Positions 46,639 to 60,429 of a DNA stretch of 64,000 nucleotides are shown piece after piece. The stretch's first letter is position 1. Each line of letters begins with the position of its first letter. The notes under the pieces are model-generated. The model was given only the letters and a program-made list of their open reading frames with translations, did no database searches and was not told the origin of the DNA. The position numbers were made by a program, and so were the translations under genes. The stretch is taken from NCBI GenBank assembly GCA_963965975.1, contig OZ014414.1, forward strand, positions 2,083,501 through 2,147,500, in the 5' to 3' direction. The stretch is from Xestospongia bergquistia (Eukaryota > Porifera > Demospongiae > Haplosclerida > Petrosiidae).

Positions 46639-49600
46639 AAAGATATCTGGAGTCTTAGTCAAGTCAATTATAACATTGAAACAATATGAGTTATGTTATA
46701 AAAATGAGTGAGTAGTAACTGTTTATATTATATTTTAATAATACTTTGTAGATCTTGGAGTCTTTATAATGGGAATATATCACATCATTAAATAATAATA
46801 ACAGTACTTTGATGTTTGATAATGGAAATGGGTCATTACCACGTAGTGCTAATCTTTCAATCTATGATAACAATATAATGTAAGTAATATCTTTATATAT
46901 CAGCAAATAGAATGTATTTCTATCTTCTCAGAATTATAAGTTTCTTACTTCAATTAACTCAATTCATTGGACCTGGTCCATGTACTGACACCTCACCTAA
47001 TGCTATCCTTCTCTCTCTACATACTGAAGATACCTCATCACTTTTGGCATATTTTGTGCCAATCGGTAACAAATACTGGTCTTATTTTAATGGTAGTAGT
47101 TTATATAATGTTCCAATATACTCTCCTAGTAGTACTCAGAATACATTAATTACAACATGTCTTAATAATAATATCAGTCAATTCTCATTGAGTTGGATAC
47201 AAGAGAACTATACTATTAATAAAGATATCTGGAGTCTTAGTCAAGTCAATATAACATTGGAACAATATGAGTTATATTATAAGAATGAGTGAGTAGTAAC
47301 TGTGTATACTATATTTTAATAATACTTTGTAGATCTTGGAGACTTTATAATGGGAATATATCACAATCATTATCTACTAATAACAGTACATTATCTTTTC
47401 ATAATGGAAATGGGTCATTACCACGTAGTGCTAGTCTTTCTCTCTCCTATCATTGTCACATGTACATATCATTAACTTCTGTAGCAATCTCTACTATTGA
47501 ACCCTCAGTATTAAGTATAACCAGTATGATCAGTACTAATATTATATCTACACCATCTACACCATCTCCAAGTCCTATGAGTTGTTCTAGACACAACCAG
47601 GTTATAATATCACTGGTTTTTACTGTTATAAAGGAACTATTAATGGTAATGGTAAATGACAACTTCTCCTTACATTATAATCCTCTTTAATAGGTACCAG
47701 ACTATGTAAACAAGATGGAAAGTGGGATGATAATATTTATTGTTTTACTAGTGAACAATTTAATACTGTATTATCAAAAGTATAGCACTAATAATATAAT
47801 TTGTAACACAATCTCTTACACTATTACATACACAGATCAATAGTTCTTCTCTAATAGCTTCGAAAATTTGAAGTGAAAACAATGAAGATATAACAGTTGA
47901 TCAAACTATTTTCTTATTGTCTACTATTGTTAATAACCAGTTAAACCAGTTACCAGAACCTGTTTTAATTGCTTTCACTACGGTATGTACAATATAATGT
48001 AATTAATTACAATTTATGATATTATTATTTTAATAATGTTATTAATAATATACTGACAAACAAGACCATTCCTAATAATGAGGTTAATTTATAATTGATT
48101 ACTGGATAATCATATCAATAGTTACAGGATAAGAGGCGATCAATTGGTAGTCAACTCCTCCTAACATTAGATATATTTGCACTATATCTTTATAATACTA
48201 CAGGACTACAAGTGATAGGAGATACTACTGGTAGGTATATATACATAAAGTTGCTATTTTATGTCTCTCTTGTATATATAGCATTTATTGTTAAAGAGAT
48301 TACAACTATAACTGGTCCAATTCAAGCAATATCTGTTAATAATAATTCTATTACATTACCTTCTGATGTATTTGATAATCTACCAGTTAAAATAGCCTCA
48401 TTTTATTACTAAAACTTATCAAGATGGTAACTAGTTCATCATCCTAACCAATCAATCATATCTCCAGTTCTCTCCTCTACTAATTGTACAGACTGTTCTA
48501 TAACAGATCTGACTACACCAGTTAACATTGTGTTCAACCTGTCTAGTCATCAGGTATGAAAATACATGATTTGTTGTCATAGCAACAATATCTCTTCTTA
48601 TTCTACACAGATATCAAGTACTGATAATTTATTTTGTGTATATTGGAAGTTTGAATTGTATATAATACTTGAAAATATATAATGAGTGTATTATATCTCC
48701 TATTAGATCTGATATAACATTACCAAGTGGTGAGGGAACAGTAATGGGTGTAATCTTATTAGTCAAGAAGGCTCAACAATAACATGTCATTGTGATTATC
48801 TAACACATTTTGCTATTCTACTTAGTCCAGGAGTACAAGTACATTAGTTTGTCTGTCTTTTTGTGTATATACCTGTCTATTTTATAGGTTAGTGACAAGG
48901 ATCTCAAGATCCTTCAAAATATAGGTGTTGTGTTATTACCTATCTCTCTGATATGTATGTTACTAACAATATTGACCTATCTTTGTATGAGGTAATACAC
49001 ACACACATATCACTGATGATATAGATATATATCTATAGAGAACTGTGGAATATGAGGAGCTATATTCATGTTATGTTGTGTAGTAATTTGTTGATAGCAC
49101 AACTCTTGTTTGTAGTGAGTATTGAACAAACCAAATATTGGGTATGTGGTCATGTGACTCTCATGTGATTATTATTGGCATGTATCATTTAGTTTGTATG
49201 TTCAACAATAGCTATAGTACTGCAGTACATGTTTCTAGTGACATTTATGTGGATGTTAATGGAGGGTGTGGTCTTATATGTTGAATTGTTTAGGGTCTTT
49301 GTCGAACATCCTAAGCAATACTTGATGTGTTTTACATTACTGAGTTATGGTCTGTTAATTCTAGTCATCGATGTATCAACTATTATGAAAAATATTAGGT
49401 ATTCCTGGAGTATATATGTTGATTATAGTACCCATTGGGTATCTTGTTGGTACTGATAAAAACCACACCCACTACTTGTTATATGAAAATGAAGAACTGG
49501 TTGCGTGAGAATAAAGTCATAATAACTAAATGATGATGTCTATAATTTTATAGATGTTAGTTAAATTATGAGAGTGGATTTATATGGACATTTATTATAC

Positions 49601-50062
49601 CAGTTATCCTAATACTTCTAGTAATTTTAATGGATAGATGAATTGATAATAACATAATGACATCTTTCAGGTGAATATTGGGTTCTTCATCATGTCTATT
49701 GTGATAATAAGAAAACAACGAAAACATCAACTACATAAAGATGAAACTGCTAATATCAAGTATGATGTATTTATTTTCTTTTTTTATCATTTTTCCCACA
49801 GACAACTGATAAAATCTTCTATATCACTTACTATAGTAATGGGTATAGGATGGCTAGCTAATGTTCTTTTCTTTACTGACAAATTACTCTTTATTGCATA
49901 TATAATGACAGTCTTTATTGCTGGTCAAGGTATTATTATCTTCATACTTTATGTCCCTCTCTCTAAACACGTAAGTCTGTTAATCACTACTAGTAGATAC
50001 AAATGTCACACACACACATTTACACATAAATGCACACACACACACACATACACACACACACA

Positions 50063-50107
<45 letters not shown>

Positions 50108-50440
50108 GCATGTTTGTACGTACATACACAGGTAAGGGAGGCATATATAAAATGGTGGTATAATGAAAGGAGAAAATCTCAACTATTTACCAAAATATAT
50201 TTGACTAAATCAATTTCTTACCAGACATCTGTGAGTGGCAATAATGTCATTATCATGATATGTTAATTTCTTACAGAATAATGTTAGACAGTCTGAAAGA
50301 TCAGTTCCTATTGTCAGTAAGTCTGGACAATATACTCTAGGAACATTTGACGGTATTGTCTATTGCTCTGTATTAGAGGGTACATCAGATACTTTGAAGA
50401 AATCTGAAGAAAACAATGAAACTGAGGTAGCCATGTAATT
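46639..50440 (+). pseudogene. Adhesion GPCR copy J, rearranged 5' end and many stops
   Basis: Starts with displaced pieces: the end of exon 3 (46639-46707), part of exon 4 (46753-46860) and 19 bases of exon 2's end (46861-46879). An ordered gene follows. Exon 3 is open (46932-47288). Exon 4 (47333 on) lost about 22 nt in HormR and is frameshifted. Exon 6 has TGA near 47870. The large GAIN exon has TAA near 48411. The GPS exon lost 2 nt, and its cleavage motif reads CDYLTHFAI (His to Tyr). TM3 is open (ORF from 49229). TM5 has TAG for the loop Trp. TM6-7 and the tail are open. The last intron is nearly gone (GACGGTATTG). The 5' exons are missing. A dead copy with an intact-looking TM6-7 block. 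Confidence 0.85.
50004..50104. repeat. (CA)n microsatellite in intron 18 of copy J
   Basis: About 100 nt of CA repeats with ATA interruptions, at the same intron position as in copy A. Confidence 0.95.
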
Positions 50441-51738
50441 ATCACATTCCATTGAAAAAGCTGAGATAATAGCTTAGTAATTACTTACAGTCAAATCATG
50501 ACATTCGTACTATCTTAATGTAGTAAAATATTGTGGTTTTCCTAGCTATGTCTTTAATAATTGTAAGGAAGTCAACTGTTTATACTTAATTAGTTAAGTT
50601 TATTGTGTTTTAATATCTACTAATGTAATGTTTTCTTTATATTTTGGCTTCTATCTTATATCATGTATTATAATTACTCTTATTATAATTTAATTTTAAT
50701 GTCAACTTTGACTCTTTGTTATGTTTTTATGACAACAGTTACAAAGTTATTTTATGTATATATACTATATGTTAAATTTTGACATAATTATATTCATAAT
50801 ATATGAATAATTTATAATTATAAAGAAACATTTCATTTATCATTTAAGAAGGTACATGCGTGAAAGTATTAAGGTCAAGTTGATGGATGTCAAACATTTT
50901 GATCAATGAATTATTGTCATTGTGATTACAATTCACTAATGATGTACTAAACATTTAGCATAATAAAGTAATCTATTCATTTAACAACTAATTTGTAGTT
51001 AGTTGATTGATTACTACGAAATCTAGTATTAATGTAAATTACTCATTGTAATTTTGATGCTTACAACATACCAAAAATTGTTTATTGAGTAATTCACAAG
51101 GAAATTGTATTGCGGCGTAATCCAGCCACATTAGCTACAAAGTAGTTGTTAAGATAACAAATTAAATTAAAATGTTCACCTGTCCATATATACATATGGA
51201 CTTGTCCTTGTATAGTAGTTATTTAATTAAGTAAACAAACTAAATGATTACATTGAATTGTTGGACATGTCAGATTATCATGAATTATAATCTGACAGGT
51301 GTTCAACATTTCTGTATTATTGTTAATATTTGATTTATGCAAGCATCATCATTTTAATTGTGGATTATTAAAGCTTGAAAGTTTCTATAAGATTCTGAAG
51401 ACAATGAGGACAATGTCAATACATCATTAATCGTTTTATATGCAAATACAAAGAGTAGTCAAATTTCAAGACTTCCCGGAAGTATAAAGTCTAATTAAAT
51501 ATTTTAAAAGTTATTAAGTATTTGTGACGTCAAACTTTTAATTTAAAAATTTACACTTAAAGGAAGCAAATGTAATAATGTGTTAATTGCTAGGAATATA
51601 TGAATATTAATCATTTACTGTTGACTATATAATGACGTCATCTCTTTATTCTTGTAAAGTTATTGAATGCTGATAGTAGATATGATATTACATAATCAGT
51701 TGACAAAAGTCTATATTCGTGCAGTTAGTGAGCTAGTC
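50441..51738. other. Duplicated 5' flank upstream of copy K
   Basis: From about 50547 nearly identical to 3215-4402 upstream of copy B, including both TGACGTCA sites (51525-51532, 51633-51640). Differences are scattered substitutions and small indels. No coding region. Confidence 0.85.
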
Positions 51739-54339
51739 TTGTTTATTGCTGTGTGTCTCTGTGTCATTTTTCTTCTTTATAAGTCAACTAAAGCTGGAGA
51801 TGTTAAAATGTAAGTTGTATACTAGTGATGATATACTACTATAACTCTCTCTCTCTCTCTCTAGCGATATAGAATTCTCATTAGTTCTTCAGTATACACC
51901 TAATAATACCTATAATTGTACACCATTGAATGTACCTAATGAAAGTGTTCTCGTTAAAGCATTAATAGACAATACTACAGTTGTTCCACTTCATTTCTAT
52001 TATGTAAATGGAACAGAAGATAATTATAAGACAAAGCATATTCCCACAGTGTCCTTCATTAACTGATCATTCCTTAATTTAACATATAATACTACTGCAT
52101 ATAATGTTACTACATATGCTAAATATACTACATATAGTGTCCCATCAGCTGTTGGACCATACCTTTATAACATTAACATTAAAAATGATCAACTGTTAAA
52201 TCAAACAGTACGTTTTGCATGGAATCAGACATACAGAGCAAAAGGTGCAAATTGAGATGTGTGGGCGTTAGACAACATCAGTACATTTCTACAACACAAC
52301 AGATGTTATCGACAAATATGTCAACAATCGGGAAATTCCTGGTTGGGATCTAATTAAGTCAACTATTTAATTTAACTCTAGTCAATGTGATAGTTCAAGT
52401 GACTATGAAGTAGTAGCAAGTCGTCAAGCAACATCCCCAATGTTAGATCTTCAAGTTATTACACCAGTTACTCTATCATTATTACCTACTACTATTAAGG
52501 AGTATACATGTGATATTAATGAAAATATCTTGTAAGTAATATCTTTATAATTATATTAATTAATACAATGTATTTCTATCTTCTTAGTTTTTTACTTCAA
52601 TTAACTCAATTCATTGGACCTAGTCCATGTACTGATATCTTACCTAATGCTATCCTTCTCTCTCTACATACTGAAGATAGCTCATCACCTTTGGCATATT
52701 TTGTACCAGTGGGTAACAAATAATGGCCTTATTTTAATGATAGTAGTTTATATAATGTTCCAATATACTCTCCTAGTAGTACTCAGAATACATTAATTAC
52801 AACATGTCTTAATAATAGTATCAATCAATTTTCATTGAGTTGGATACAAGAGAACTATACTATTAATAAAGATATCTGGAGTCTTAGTCAAGTCAATATA
52901 ACATTGGAACAATATGAGTTATGTTATAAAAATGAGTGAGTAGTAAATCTTTATATTATATTCTAATCATATCTTTTGTAGATCTTGGAGTCTTTATAAT
53001 GGGAATATATCACAATCATTATCTACTAATAAAAGTACTTTGATATTTGATGATGGAAATGGGTCATTACCATGTAATGCTAATCTTTCTCTCTCCTATT
53101 ATTGTGACATATCATCACCTGCTGTAACAACCTCTAGTATTGAACCCTCAGTATCAAGTACAATCAGTATGACCAGTACTGATGTTATATCTACACCATT
53201 TCCAAGACCTATAAATTGTTCTAGTAAGGGTATACGGCCAAAGACACAACCGGGTTATAATGTCACTGTTTTTTTTTACTGTTATGAAGAAACTGTTAAT
53301 GGTAAATGATAATTTCTCCTTACATTAATATCCTCTTAAAAAGGTACCAGACTATGTAAACAAGATGGAAAGTGGGATGATAAATTTATTGTTTTACTAG
53401 TAAACAATTTAATACTATATTATCAAAGGTATAGCACTAATATAATTTATAATAATTATTATCTCTCACTCTATTACATACACAGATCAATAGTTCTTCT
53501 CTAATGGCTTTGAAAATATTAAGTGAAATAATGAAGAGATAACAGTTGATCAAAACTATTTTCTTATTGTCTACTATTGTTAATAATCAGTTAAACCAGT
53601 CACAAGAACCTGTTTCAATTAATTTTATTAAGGTATGTAAAATAAAATATAATGAATTACGATTTATGATATTATTATAGTATGTTAATAATATTATTAA
53701 TAATATACTGAAAAACAAGACCTTTTCTAATAATGAGGTTAATTTATAATTGATTAGTAACTAATTACATTAATAATTACAGGATAGGAGGCGATCTATT
53801 GGTAGTCAATTCCTTCTAACATTAGATATATATATTTACACTATATCTTATAATACTACAGGACTACAGATGATAGGAGATAATATTGGTAGGGATACAA
53901 AAAATAGTTGTTTATTTTTTGTCTCTCTTGTACATATAGTATTTATTGTTAAAGAGATTACAAATATAACTGATCCAATTCAAGCAATATCTCTTAATAA
54001 TAATTCTATTACATTACCTCCTGATATATTTGATAATCTACCAGTTAAAATTGCTTCATTTTATTACCAAAACATATCAAGATGGTTACCTCCTGATGAT
54101 CCTAACCAATCTATCATATCTTCAGTTCTCTCCTCTACTAATTGTACAGACTGCTCTATAACAAATCCGACTACACCAGTTAATATTGTGCTTAACCTGT
54201 CTAGTCAACAGGTATAAGAGTACATGCTCAGTTGTCATAGTAACCATATCTCTTCTTCCTCTAAACAGATATCAATTACTGATAATTTATCTTGTGTACA
54301 TTGGAAGTTTGTATTGTACATAGTACACTTAGTAATATG

Positions 54340-54572
54340 TGACCTGATATGCAAAAAGACACCATTTTGGCAAACATTTCAGATGTGATTTATAAAACAT
54401 TTCAAAACCAGTTTTGTACACATACAGATTATATGCATTCACAACAGTTCATGCATGGTAACTGCATATGTGTATACATTTCTGTTTCTTGAGGTGTTTA
54501 ACAATGATCCTTTGTCATAAATTATATCATAATTGTTTTGACAGAAGTAGTTCCTTATTGTACATCAGGTCA
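54340..54572. mobile_element. Foldback MITE in GAIN-GPS intron of copy K
   Basis: About 233 bp, ends TGACCTGATATGCAAAAAGA and TTGTACATCAGGTCA. Very similar to the copy at 8309-8543, in the same intron. Confidence 0.75.
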
Positions 54573-55249
54573 AATATATTTTTATATTATATCTCCTGTT
54601 AGATCTGATATAACATTACCAAGTGGTGAGTGGAACACTAATGGGTGTGGTCTTGTTAGTCAAGAGGGTTCAACAGTAACTTGTCAGTAACTTTGCTATT
54701 CTACTTAGTCCAGGAGTACCAGTACATTAGTCAATTTGTCTACATATATAAATACCAATTTTATAGGTTAGTGACAAAGATCGAAAGATCCTTCAAATTA
54801 TAGGTGTTGTATTAATACCCACCTCTCTGATGTGCATGTTACTGACAATATTTACCTATCTTTTTATGAAGTAAGATTCACAAACACATATATTGCTGAT
54901 GACATAAATGTATATAGATCATTGTGGAATATGAGGAACTTCATTCATGTTATGTTATGTAGTAATTTATTAATAGCACAACTCTTGTTTGTAGTAGGTA
55001 TTGAACAAACCAAGTATTGGGTATGTGGTCATTTGACTCTCATGTGATTATTATCATTTTACATAACTTAGTTTGTATGTTCAACAATAGCTGTAGTATT
55101 GCAGTACATGTTTCTAGTGACATTATGTTAATGTTAATGAAGGGTGTGGTCTTATATGTTGCTTTGGTTAGGGTCTTTGTCACACATCCTAATTGCTAAA
55201 TAATATAATATTTATACTATGAACAATCATCAGGGCCTAAAATATGGAG

Positions 55250-55640
55250 TATCACTGCCCAAATGGGTGTGATAATCTAAAATTGGGTAGTGATAAATGT
55301 CCAACAATCCAAGCCTCCAAGGCCCTTTTTATAGCTTTGACTGCTAAATTTGACGTATAAGATCTGTAGATCTGTGGCTGTTAAGAGCGGAAAGGAAAAA
55401 AGTTCATGACAGACATATTACCAAGTTCATGCACCAAGAATATGTGGCAAAATTTTTCGGAACTTCCTCCAGTAACTCTGACTCAGTAACACCTCCCATA
55501 GTCAAATTTTGATTTCTATTATAACACTTGTGTTTTAAATAATTGTATGTCATGTGATTGTAACCTTTCTTCAAAGTCTCCTCTCACTGATTAATGCATG
55601 CTCTAGTTACAGCTTATGCTTAGGGTCTTGGGCAGTGATA
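55250..55640. mobile_element. 391-bp inverted-repeat element, copy 2
   Basis: Ends TATCACTGCCCAA and TTGGGCAGTGATA are exact reverse complements. Same length as the copy at 11674-12064, with small differences inside. Here it lies directly after a truncated TM3 exon. Confidence 0.7.
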
Positions 55641-56831
55641 AAAAAATATTTAGGCACTGACAATCACGCACTATACGATACTTCTTACATAATATAATAT
55701 CATATTGACAAAAAGGCAGACTAACTAATATTATATTTGTGTCTATATTTGTGTCTAAATTAGAGGTTTTACTATTATGTCTATGTTACATCATGTCTAT
55801 TGTATTATAATAATAAGACATCAAAAAGATCAACTACATAAAGATGAAACTGCTAATGTCAAGTAAAAGATGTAGTAAGTTTATTAATGGCCTTTTTTTT
55901 CCTGCAGATAACTTATAAAAGCTTCTATATTACTTATTATTACTTTATGCCCCTCTCTCTAAACCTGTAAGTCTGAGTATCATTACTAGTGGGTATAAAT
56001 GTTATACACACACATGCATACACAGCTAAGAGAGACATACTCAAAATGGTTGTATAATAAATAGTGAAAATCTCAATTATTTAGCAAAAATTATTTCACT
56101 AACACAACTTCAATGAGGACATCGGTGAGTTCCAATAATGGCATTATCACGATTTCTTATTTTTTACAGAAATGTTTATTAAATGTCAGAAAGATACGTT
56201 CCTCCTGTTAACGACTCTGGACAATATTCTCTAAGAACAATTTAAGGCATGTATGTATATATCTACAGTTAAAATTCAGTTCCTCCTGTTAATAACTTTG
56301 GACAATATACTCTAGGAACCTTTGATGGTATGTTTAGATAATATATACAGCTGGTAATGATCTATTTTCAATGATAGAGTGTACACCAGATACTTTGAAG
56401 AAATTAAAGAGTCTTGAACAAAATAACGAAAATGAGCTGAACTGAATGTAATTATTGTGTTCCAGTGAAGGAGCTGAGATTGTATCTTATTTTTATATTA
56501 CTGACAATTCAAATGTAGTAATATATTGTGGTTTTGTAGTTACTGGATTATGTCCTTAATATTATTTTTAATCTTATAACTTAATCTTAATTTTGGTTGA
56601 AAATACTATATAATTTTGCTAAATATATTCACTAAAATGTACACATGAAATTATTGATTAACTTCATGAGTTAAAATTATTAGGCACGACTTAGTACTAT
56701 ATGCATTAAATTTAAATAGGTATAGTTACCAGTTACTTTATAGTATATTATTGACCAACTCCATCACTCAAAAGGAAAATGCTTAATGAGATATAAAAAT
56801 AAAATTTTAACATCAGTTATATCAGCTTACC

Positions 56832-59800
56832 TGAAGATACCTCATCACCTTTGGCATATTTTGTACCAATGGGTAACAAACACTGGCCTTATTTTAATGA
56901 TAGTAGCTTATATAATGTTCCAATATACTCTCCTAGTAGTACTAGGACTAGTAATACATTAATTACAACATGTCTTAAGAATAATATAAGTCAATTCTTA
57001 TTGAGTTGGATACAGGAGAACTATACTATTAATAAAGATATCTGGAGTCTTAGTCAAGTCAATATAACATTGGAACAATATGAGTTATGCTATAGAAATG
57101 AGTGAGTAGTAATTCTTTATAATTATTATATTCTAATTATATCTTAATAATACCTTGTAGATCTTGGAGTCTATATAATGGCAATATATCACAATCATTA
57201 AATACTAATAACAGTACATTGATGTTTCATAATGGAAATGGGTCATTACCACGTTGTGCTAATCTTTCAATCTCCTATCATTGTGAAATATCAGTAACTT
57301 CTGTACCAACCTCTAGTATTGAACCCTCAGTAACAAGTATAACCAGTATGACCAGCACTAATATTATTACTACACCATCTCCAAGTCCAATAAATTGTTC
57401 TACTAATGGTATATGGCCAGAGACACAACCAGGTTATAATGTCACTGGGTCATATTGTTATAAAGGAACTGTTAATGGTAAATGATAGTTTCTCCTTACA
57501 TTATAATCCTCTCTAACAGGTACCAGACTATGTAAACAAGATGGAAAGTGGGATGATAATATTTATTGTTTTACTAGTGAACTATTTAATACTGTATTGT
57601 CACAAGTATAGCACTAATAATATTATAATTTATAATAACATCTCTCACTCTATTACACACACAGATCAATAGTTCTTCTCTAATAGCTTTGGAAATATTA
57701 AATGAAAACAATGACGAGATAACAGTTGATCAAACTATTTTCTTGTTGTCTACTATTGTTAATAATCAAGTAAACCAGTCACCAGAACCTGTTTCAATTA
57801 ATTTCACTAAGGTATGTTACAATATATTGCAAATTTATGATATATTATAGAATTTTAATAATGTTATTAATAATATACTGACAAACAAAACCATTCCTAA
57901 TAATATTGTAAGTTTATAATTGATAACTGGATAATTACATTATAATTACTATCATTATAATTACTGGATAATCATATCGATAGTTACAGGATAAGACTCG
58001 ATCTATTGGTAGTCAACTCCTCCTAACATTAGATATATTTGCACTGTATCTCTATAATACTACAGGACTACAAATGATAGGAGATACTACTGGTAGATAT
58101 ATATAAATTAGTTGCTTACTTTATATCTCTCTTGTATACATAGCATTTACTGTTAAGGAGATTACAAATATAACTGGTCCAATTCAAGCAATATATCTTA
58201 ATAATAATTCTATTACATTACCTTCTGATATATTTGATAATCTACCAGTTAAAATAGCTTCATTTTATTACCAAAACTTATCAAGATGGTTACCTCCTGA
58301 TGATCCTAACCAATCAATCATATCTCCAGTTCTCTCCTCTACTAATTGTACAGACTGTTCTATAACAGATCTGACTACACCAGTTAACATTGTGTTTAAG
58401 ACATCTAGTCAACAGGTATAACAAGGCATGCTCATAGCAACAATATCTCTTTTCAATCTACACAGATATCAAGTACTGATAATTTATCTTGCGTATATTG
58501 GAAGTTTAAATTGTACATAATACTATTTTAATATGTGACCTGAATTGCAATAAGGCACCACTTCTGGCAAAATAATTGTGATGTAATATATGTAATAGGA
58601 CCACTGTTAAAACATCACAAAATCAGTTTTCTATACATATATACAGGTGCTGTATATACACAACTGTTCATTTTGACTGCATATATGTATACAAACATGT
58701 TTTTTTAACAGTTTCCTTTTCATAAATCATGTCACAAATATTTTGACTGAAGTGTTCCTTATTACAAACTTGTTCACAATTATTGAGTGTATTATATCTC
58801 TTATTAGATCTGACATAACATTATCAAGTGGTGAGTGGAGCACTAATGGGTGTGGTCTTATTAGTCAAGATGTTTCAACAGTAACATGTCGATGTGATCA
58901 TCTAACACACTTTGCTATTCTACTTAGTCCAGGAGTACCAGTACATTAGTCTGTCTGTATGTTTGTATATATAACTATCCATTTTATAGGTTAGTGATAA
59001 AGATCGTAAGATCCTTGAAACTATAGGTGTTGTGTTAATACCTATCTCTCTGATATGTATGTTACTGACAATATTGACCTATGTTTGTATGAGGTAAGGC
59101 ACACACACATGTATCATTGATAATATATATATGTCCATAGATCACTGTGGAATATGAGGAACTATATTCATGTTATGTTATGTAGTAATTTATTTATAGC
59201 ACAACTCTTGTTTGTAGTGGGTATTGAACAAACCAAGTATTGGGTATGTGGTCATATGACTCTCATGTGATTATTATCATTGTATATAACTTAGTTTGTA
59301 TGTTCAGCAATAACTGTAGTATTGCAGTACATGTTTCTTGTGACATTTATGTGGATGTTAATGGAGGGTGTGGTCTTATATGTTGCTTTGGTTAGGGTCT
59401 TTGTCACACATCCTAAATGCTACATAATAAGTTTTACACTACTAAGTTATGGTCTGTTAATTATATTCATTTATTTATCAATTATTATGACTATTGTTAG
59501 GTATTCCTGGAGTATATATTTTGATTTTAGTACCCATTGGATATCTTGTTGGTACTGATGAAATCCACGCCCACTACTTGTTATATGAAAATGAAGAACT
59601 GGTTGCGTGAGTAATAAAAGTCATAAAAATTAAATACTAATTTTATAGATGTTGGTTAAATTATGAGAGTGGATTTATATGGACATTTATTGCACCAGTT
59701 ATTCTAATACTTTTAGTAATTTTAATGGATAGATAGATTGATGATAACATAATGACATCTTTCAGGTCAATATTGGGTTCTTCATCATGTCTATTGTGAT

Positions 59801-60429
59801 AATAAGAAAACATCAAAAACATCAACTACATAAAGATGAAACTGCTAATATCAAGTATGATGTATTTATTTTGTTATTTGTCACTTTTTTCTGCAGACAG
59901 TTTATAAAAGCTTCTATATCACTTACTATAGTGATGGGTATAGGATGGCTAGCTAATGTTCTTTTCTTTAGTGACAAATTAATCTTTATTGCATATATAA
60001 TGACAGTCTTTATTGCTGGTCAAGGTATTATTATCTTCATACTTTATGTCCTTCTCTCTAAACATGTAAGTCTGATTATTGTTAGTAGTAGATATAAATG
60101 TCGCACGTACATCACACACATGCACACATGCATACAGGTAAGAGAGGAATACTCAAAATGGTGTTATAATAAAAGAAGAAATTCTAAATTTTTCAACAAA
60201 ATATATTTCACTAATCAAACTTCATTACAGACATCAGTGAGTTACATTTATGTCATTACATTAAATATGTTAATTTCTTACAGAGTACTCTAGGAACCTT
60301 TGATGGTATGTTTATATAATATGTTTAACAGCTGGTATTGATCTATTTTTAATGTTAGAGTGTACATCAGATACTTTGAAGAAATTAAAGACTCCTGAAC
60401 AAAATAATGAAACTGAGCTGACCATGTAA
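56832..60429 (+). CDS. Adhesion GPCR copy M, 5'-truncated but otherwise open
   Basis: The sequence changes from E-type spacer to the middle of exon 3 at about 56832. From there all exons are open: 56832-57101, 57161-57477, 57520-57605, 57665-57811, 57851-57907, 57990-58092, 58144-58415, 58466-58512, 58808-58940 (GPS, CRCDHLTHFAIL), 58990-59093, 59141-59243, 59295-59451, 59501-59606, 59649-59715, 59766-59854, 59897-60065, 60138-60236, 60284-60305, 60359-60429 (TAA). Exon 20 is shortened to 22 nt by deletion, in frame. HormR, GAIN and all seven helices are intact, including the loop Cys and YGIPG. It lacks the signal peptide and first reelin-like part, so surface delivery needs an upstream exon not seen here. 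It may be a recent pseudogene. Confidence 0.8.
58536..58776. mobile_element. Foldback MITE in GAIN-GPS intron of copy M
   Basis: About 240 bp, left TGACCTGAATTGCAATAAGG, right TTACAAACTTGTTCA. Closest to the copy in E (16987-17192) but longer in the middle. Confidence 0.7.

Larger units (their letters stand above)
51739..56455 (+). pseudogene. Adhesion GPCR copy K, mosaic and degenerate
   Basis: Exon 1 51739-51809 has TTG in place of ATG, as in copy B. Exon 2 (51865-52531) has several stops (for example TGA near 52065 and 52254). Exon 3 (52588-52935) is 9 nt shorter at its acceptor and has TAA near 52721. Exon 4 52982-53301 is open with one stalk repeat. Exon 5 is frameshifted. The large GAIN exon is open. 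The GPS exon (54603 on) has lost the core of the cleavage motif (about 16 nt). TM1, TM2 and part of TM3 follow to 55199, then the 391-bp element replaces the rest. From about 55790 there is a loop-exon fragment, a TM6-7 exon with its middle deleted, a tail exon, then at 56274-56455 the last two exons of an E-like copy. At least three joints are visible. Confidence 0.85.
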
